Positions 14,240 to 15,261 of a stretch of 15,261 nucleotides of DNA are shown piece by piece; the stretch's first letter is position 1; each line of letters starts with the position of its first letter. The position numbers and the translations under genes are program-made. The stretch spans positions 1 through 15,261 of the forward strand of contig CACAEM010000010.1 of assembly GCA_902531455.1 (NCBI GenBank). Reading direction: 5' to 3'. The DNA is from an uncultured Pelagibacteraceae bacterium. Lineage in GTDB: Bacteria > Pseudomonadota > Alphaproteobacteria > Pelagibacterales > Pelagibacteraceae. The notes under the pieces were generated by a model. It was not told the DNA's origin and searched no databases. It was given only the letters and a program-made list of their open reading frames with translations.

Positions 14240-14922
14240 ATAAATAATTTTTCGTATATTTCAAAATCAGTTAAATGCTTAAATTCACCTTTGTGCTCAT
14301 AACCATAAAGTTTACTTTCTCTCAAAAGTGCATCCCATATTTCAGATATAGGAAAATAATTTAATTGTTTATGTGATATTAATTCCTTATTAAATATTTG
14401 ACATCCAGTATATTTAAAATTATTTATTTTTTCTTTTAGAAGGATATTATTTTTTATCTCAAAATCTCCATTAAATCTTTTATCAAAGCATGTCGAGTTA
14501 TTTACAATTAATAAAATGTTTTTCATTTTTCTTTCAAAGTAAATTTTTTCCATTGTATCAATTGAGTTGATGTAACTATCGTCCCAAATTGTATCTGGAT
14601 TGATTACTAGAACATCGTCCTCATTAGATTTATTTATAAGACTTAAAGTACCACCTCCTGTTCCTAAGATTGTCTCACCATCATCTACAATTTCAATATT
14701 TATTGAGAAATTTTTACTATTAATAAAATCAATGATCTTTTCTTTTAAATAAAAAACATTAATTTTAATTTTTTTGATTTTTATTTTTATAAGAAAATTA
14801 ATTGTATTTTCTAATAAGGTTACTTTTTTATAAACTATTAATGGCTTAGGCAAACTGTCTGTTATCGGTTGTACTCTCTTGCCAAATCCAGCGCAGAGTA
14901 TTAGTGCAGTTTCAATTTTCAT
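14236..14922 (-). CDS. murU: MurU-like nucleotidyltransferase (MurNAc-1-phosphate uridylyltransferase)
   Basis: This 228-aa enzyme belongs to the NTP_transferase (sugar-nucleotide pyrophosphorylase) family. The N-terminal nucleotide-binding signature is LILCAGFGKRVQPITDSLPK, with G12-x-G14-x-R16 and K26 (numbered from ATG 14922). GETILGTGGGTLSL and the metal-binding INPDTIWDD follow, in the positions of MurU's GTGGG and NGD segments. It probably makes UDP-MurNAc from MurNAc-1-phosphate plus UTP, the last step of the AmgK-MurU recycling bypass. I chose ATG 14922 because it gives an 11-nt overlap with the upstream AmgK-like gene and begins right before the first strand; TTG 14946 would add eight atypical residues. 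The pairing with the kinase gene is the main support for MurU over other sugar-nucleotide enzymes. Confidence 0.82.
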   Translation of the reverse strand: MKIETALILCAGFGKRVQPITDSLPKPLIVYKKVTLLENTINFLIKIKIKKIKINVFYLKEKIIDFINSKNFSINIEIVDDGETILGTGGGTLSLINKSNEDDVLVINPDTIWDDSYINSIDTMEKIYFERKMKNILLIVNNSTCFDKRFNGDFEIKNNILLKEKINNFKYTGCQIFNKELISHKQLNYFPISEIWDALLRESKLYGYEHKGEFKHLTDFEIYEKLFI

Positions 14923-15261
14923 AAGATTTTCTAATTTTTCTATCAAAGTTTTTACCTAAAAGGTAATTTAAGTCTTTAAATATTGGATTATTCAAAGTTC
15001 TGTAATCGATTAACTCCCATGCGTGAGGTATAAGTTTAAGATATTTATTTTTTTTATCTCTTACAGACAATCTTGTAAATATGCCAATTATTTTTAAATT
15101 CCTTAAGACAGATAAGATCTCAAAGTCATTTTTTTTTATGAATTCGTCAAAAATAAAATTTTTAGTCTTAATGTCTGTTTTGAATCTGACATCATCGATA
15201 AGAGAGGCTAAATCATAAGCAATATTACCATAGACAGCATCTTGACTATCTATCAGCCCTA
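14912..15261 (-). CDS. amgK: AmgK-like aminoglycoside-phosphotransferase-family sugar kinase (partial, C-terminal part)
   Basis: Only the last 115 codons are inside the window; the gene continues beyond 15261. The visible part begins GLIDSQDAVYGNIAYDLASL, the APH-family metal-binding segment (D after LI, then G..aYDLAsL) in the form typical of AmgK/MurNAc-GlcNAc anomeric kinases. It continues VLRNLKIIGIFTRLSVRDKK, YLKLIPHAWELIDY and a C-terminal helix. AmgK phosphorylates MurNAc (or GlcNAc) at the anomeric carbon using ATP, giving the substrate of MurU. The stop TGA (14914-14912) lies 11 nt inside murU, so the two are translationally coupled. Related APH-fold kinases cannot be excluded from a fragment, but the partner gene makes AmgK the best call. 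Confidence 0.78.
   Translation of the reverse strand, partial: GLIDSQDAVYGNIAYDLASLIDDVRFKTDIKTKNFIFDEFIKKNDFEILSVLRNLKIIGIFTRLSVRDKKNKYLKLIPHAWELIDYRTLNNPIFKDLNYLLGKNFDRKIRKSYEN

Noticed and set aside
14923..14946. TTG 14946 as the start of the MurU-like gene
   Set aside because: It would add eight residues not typical of the family and extend the overlap with the kinase gene to 35 nt; ATG 14922 sits directly before the first strand of the fold.

Overview
The window is AT-rich (roughly 30% GC by eye) and very densely coded. The longest gap between genes is about 92 bp, so no stretch over 300 bases lacks a gene. I see no tRNA, rRNA, CRISPR array, insertion sequence or prophage. The gene content (a DUF1476/zeta-type ATPase inhibitor, an AmgK-MurU cell-wall recycling pair, BMP-family nucleoside uptake, DUF1330 proteins) together with the compaction suggests a streamlined marine alphaproteobacterium, most likely SAR11/Pelagibacterales-like. 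That assignment is inferred from gene content and composition, not from a marker gene.

Layout. (1) 1-3985, plus strand: an ABC importer of the BMP/NupNOPQ (purine nucleoside) type. It has the C-terminal part of a double-domain ATPase (cut by the window edge and carrying an apparent frameshift in an A10 run), two overlapping permeases and a BMP-family binding protein, closed by a strong hairpin terminator. (2) 4037-4561, minus: a xanthine/guanine-type phosphoribosyltransferase converging on the importer; together they suggest uptake and salvage of purines. (3) 4605-5237, plus: two tandem DUF1330 paralogues. (4) 5234-6731, minus: an EamA/DMT transporter overlapping a downstream AlkA-like DNA glycosylase. 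(5) 6766-12064, plus: a tight four-gene run of msrA, a rhodanese-type sulfurtransferase, an RND adaptor and an RND pump. (6) 12061-13464, minus: a DUF1476/zeta ATPase inhibitor, a staphylococcal-nuclease-like secreted protein and a lysozyme-like lipoprotein. (7) 13529-14239, plus: gpmA. (8) 14236-15261, minus: an AmgK-like sugar kinase (partial) and a MurU-like nucleotidyltransferase, the MurNAc recycling route to UDP-MurNAc.

The most unusual points are as follows. The RND adaptor lacks the whole helical hairpin that normally reaches the outer-membrane channel. Three of the four tail-to-tail gene junctions overlap by exactly 4 nt, so the two stop codons interlock. The 34-bp divergent DMT/msrA gap holds two back-to-back consensus TATAAT boxes, each only 7-8 nt from a start codon, which implies leaderless mRNAs on both sides. 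The importer ATPase is broken at a homopolymer. I do not see evidence for a wholly new multi-gene system; most of the window is housekeeping and transport.
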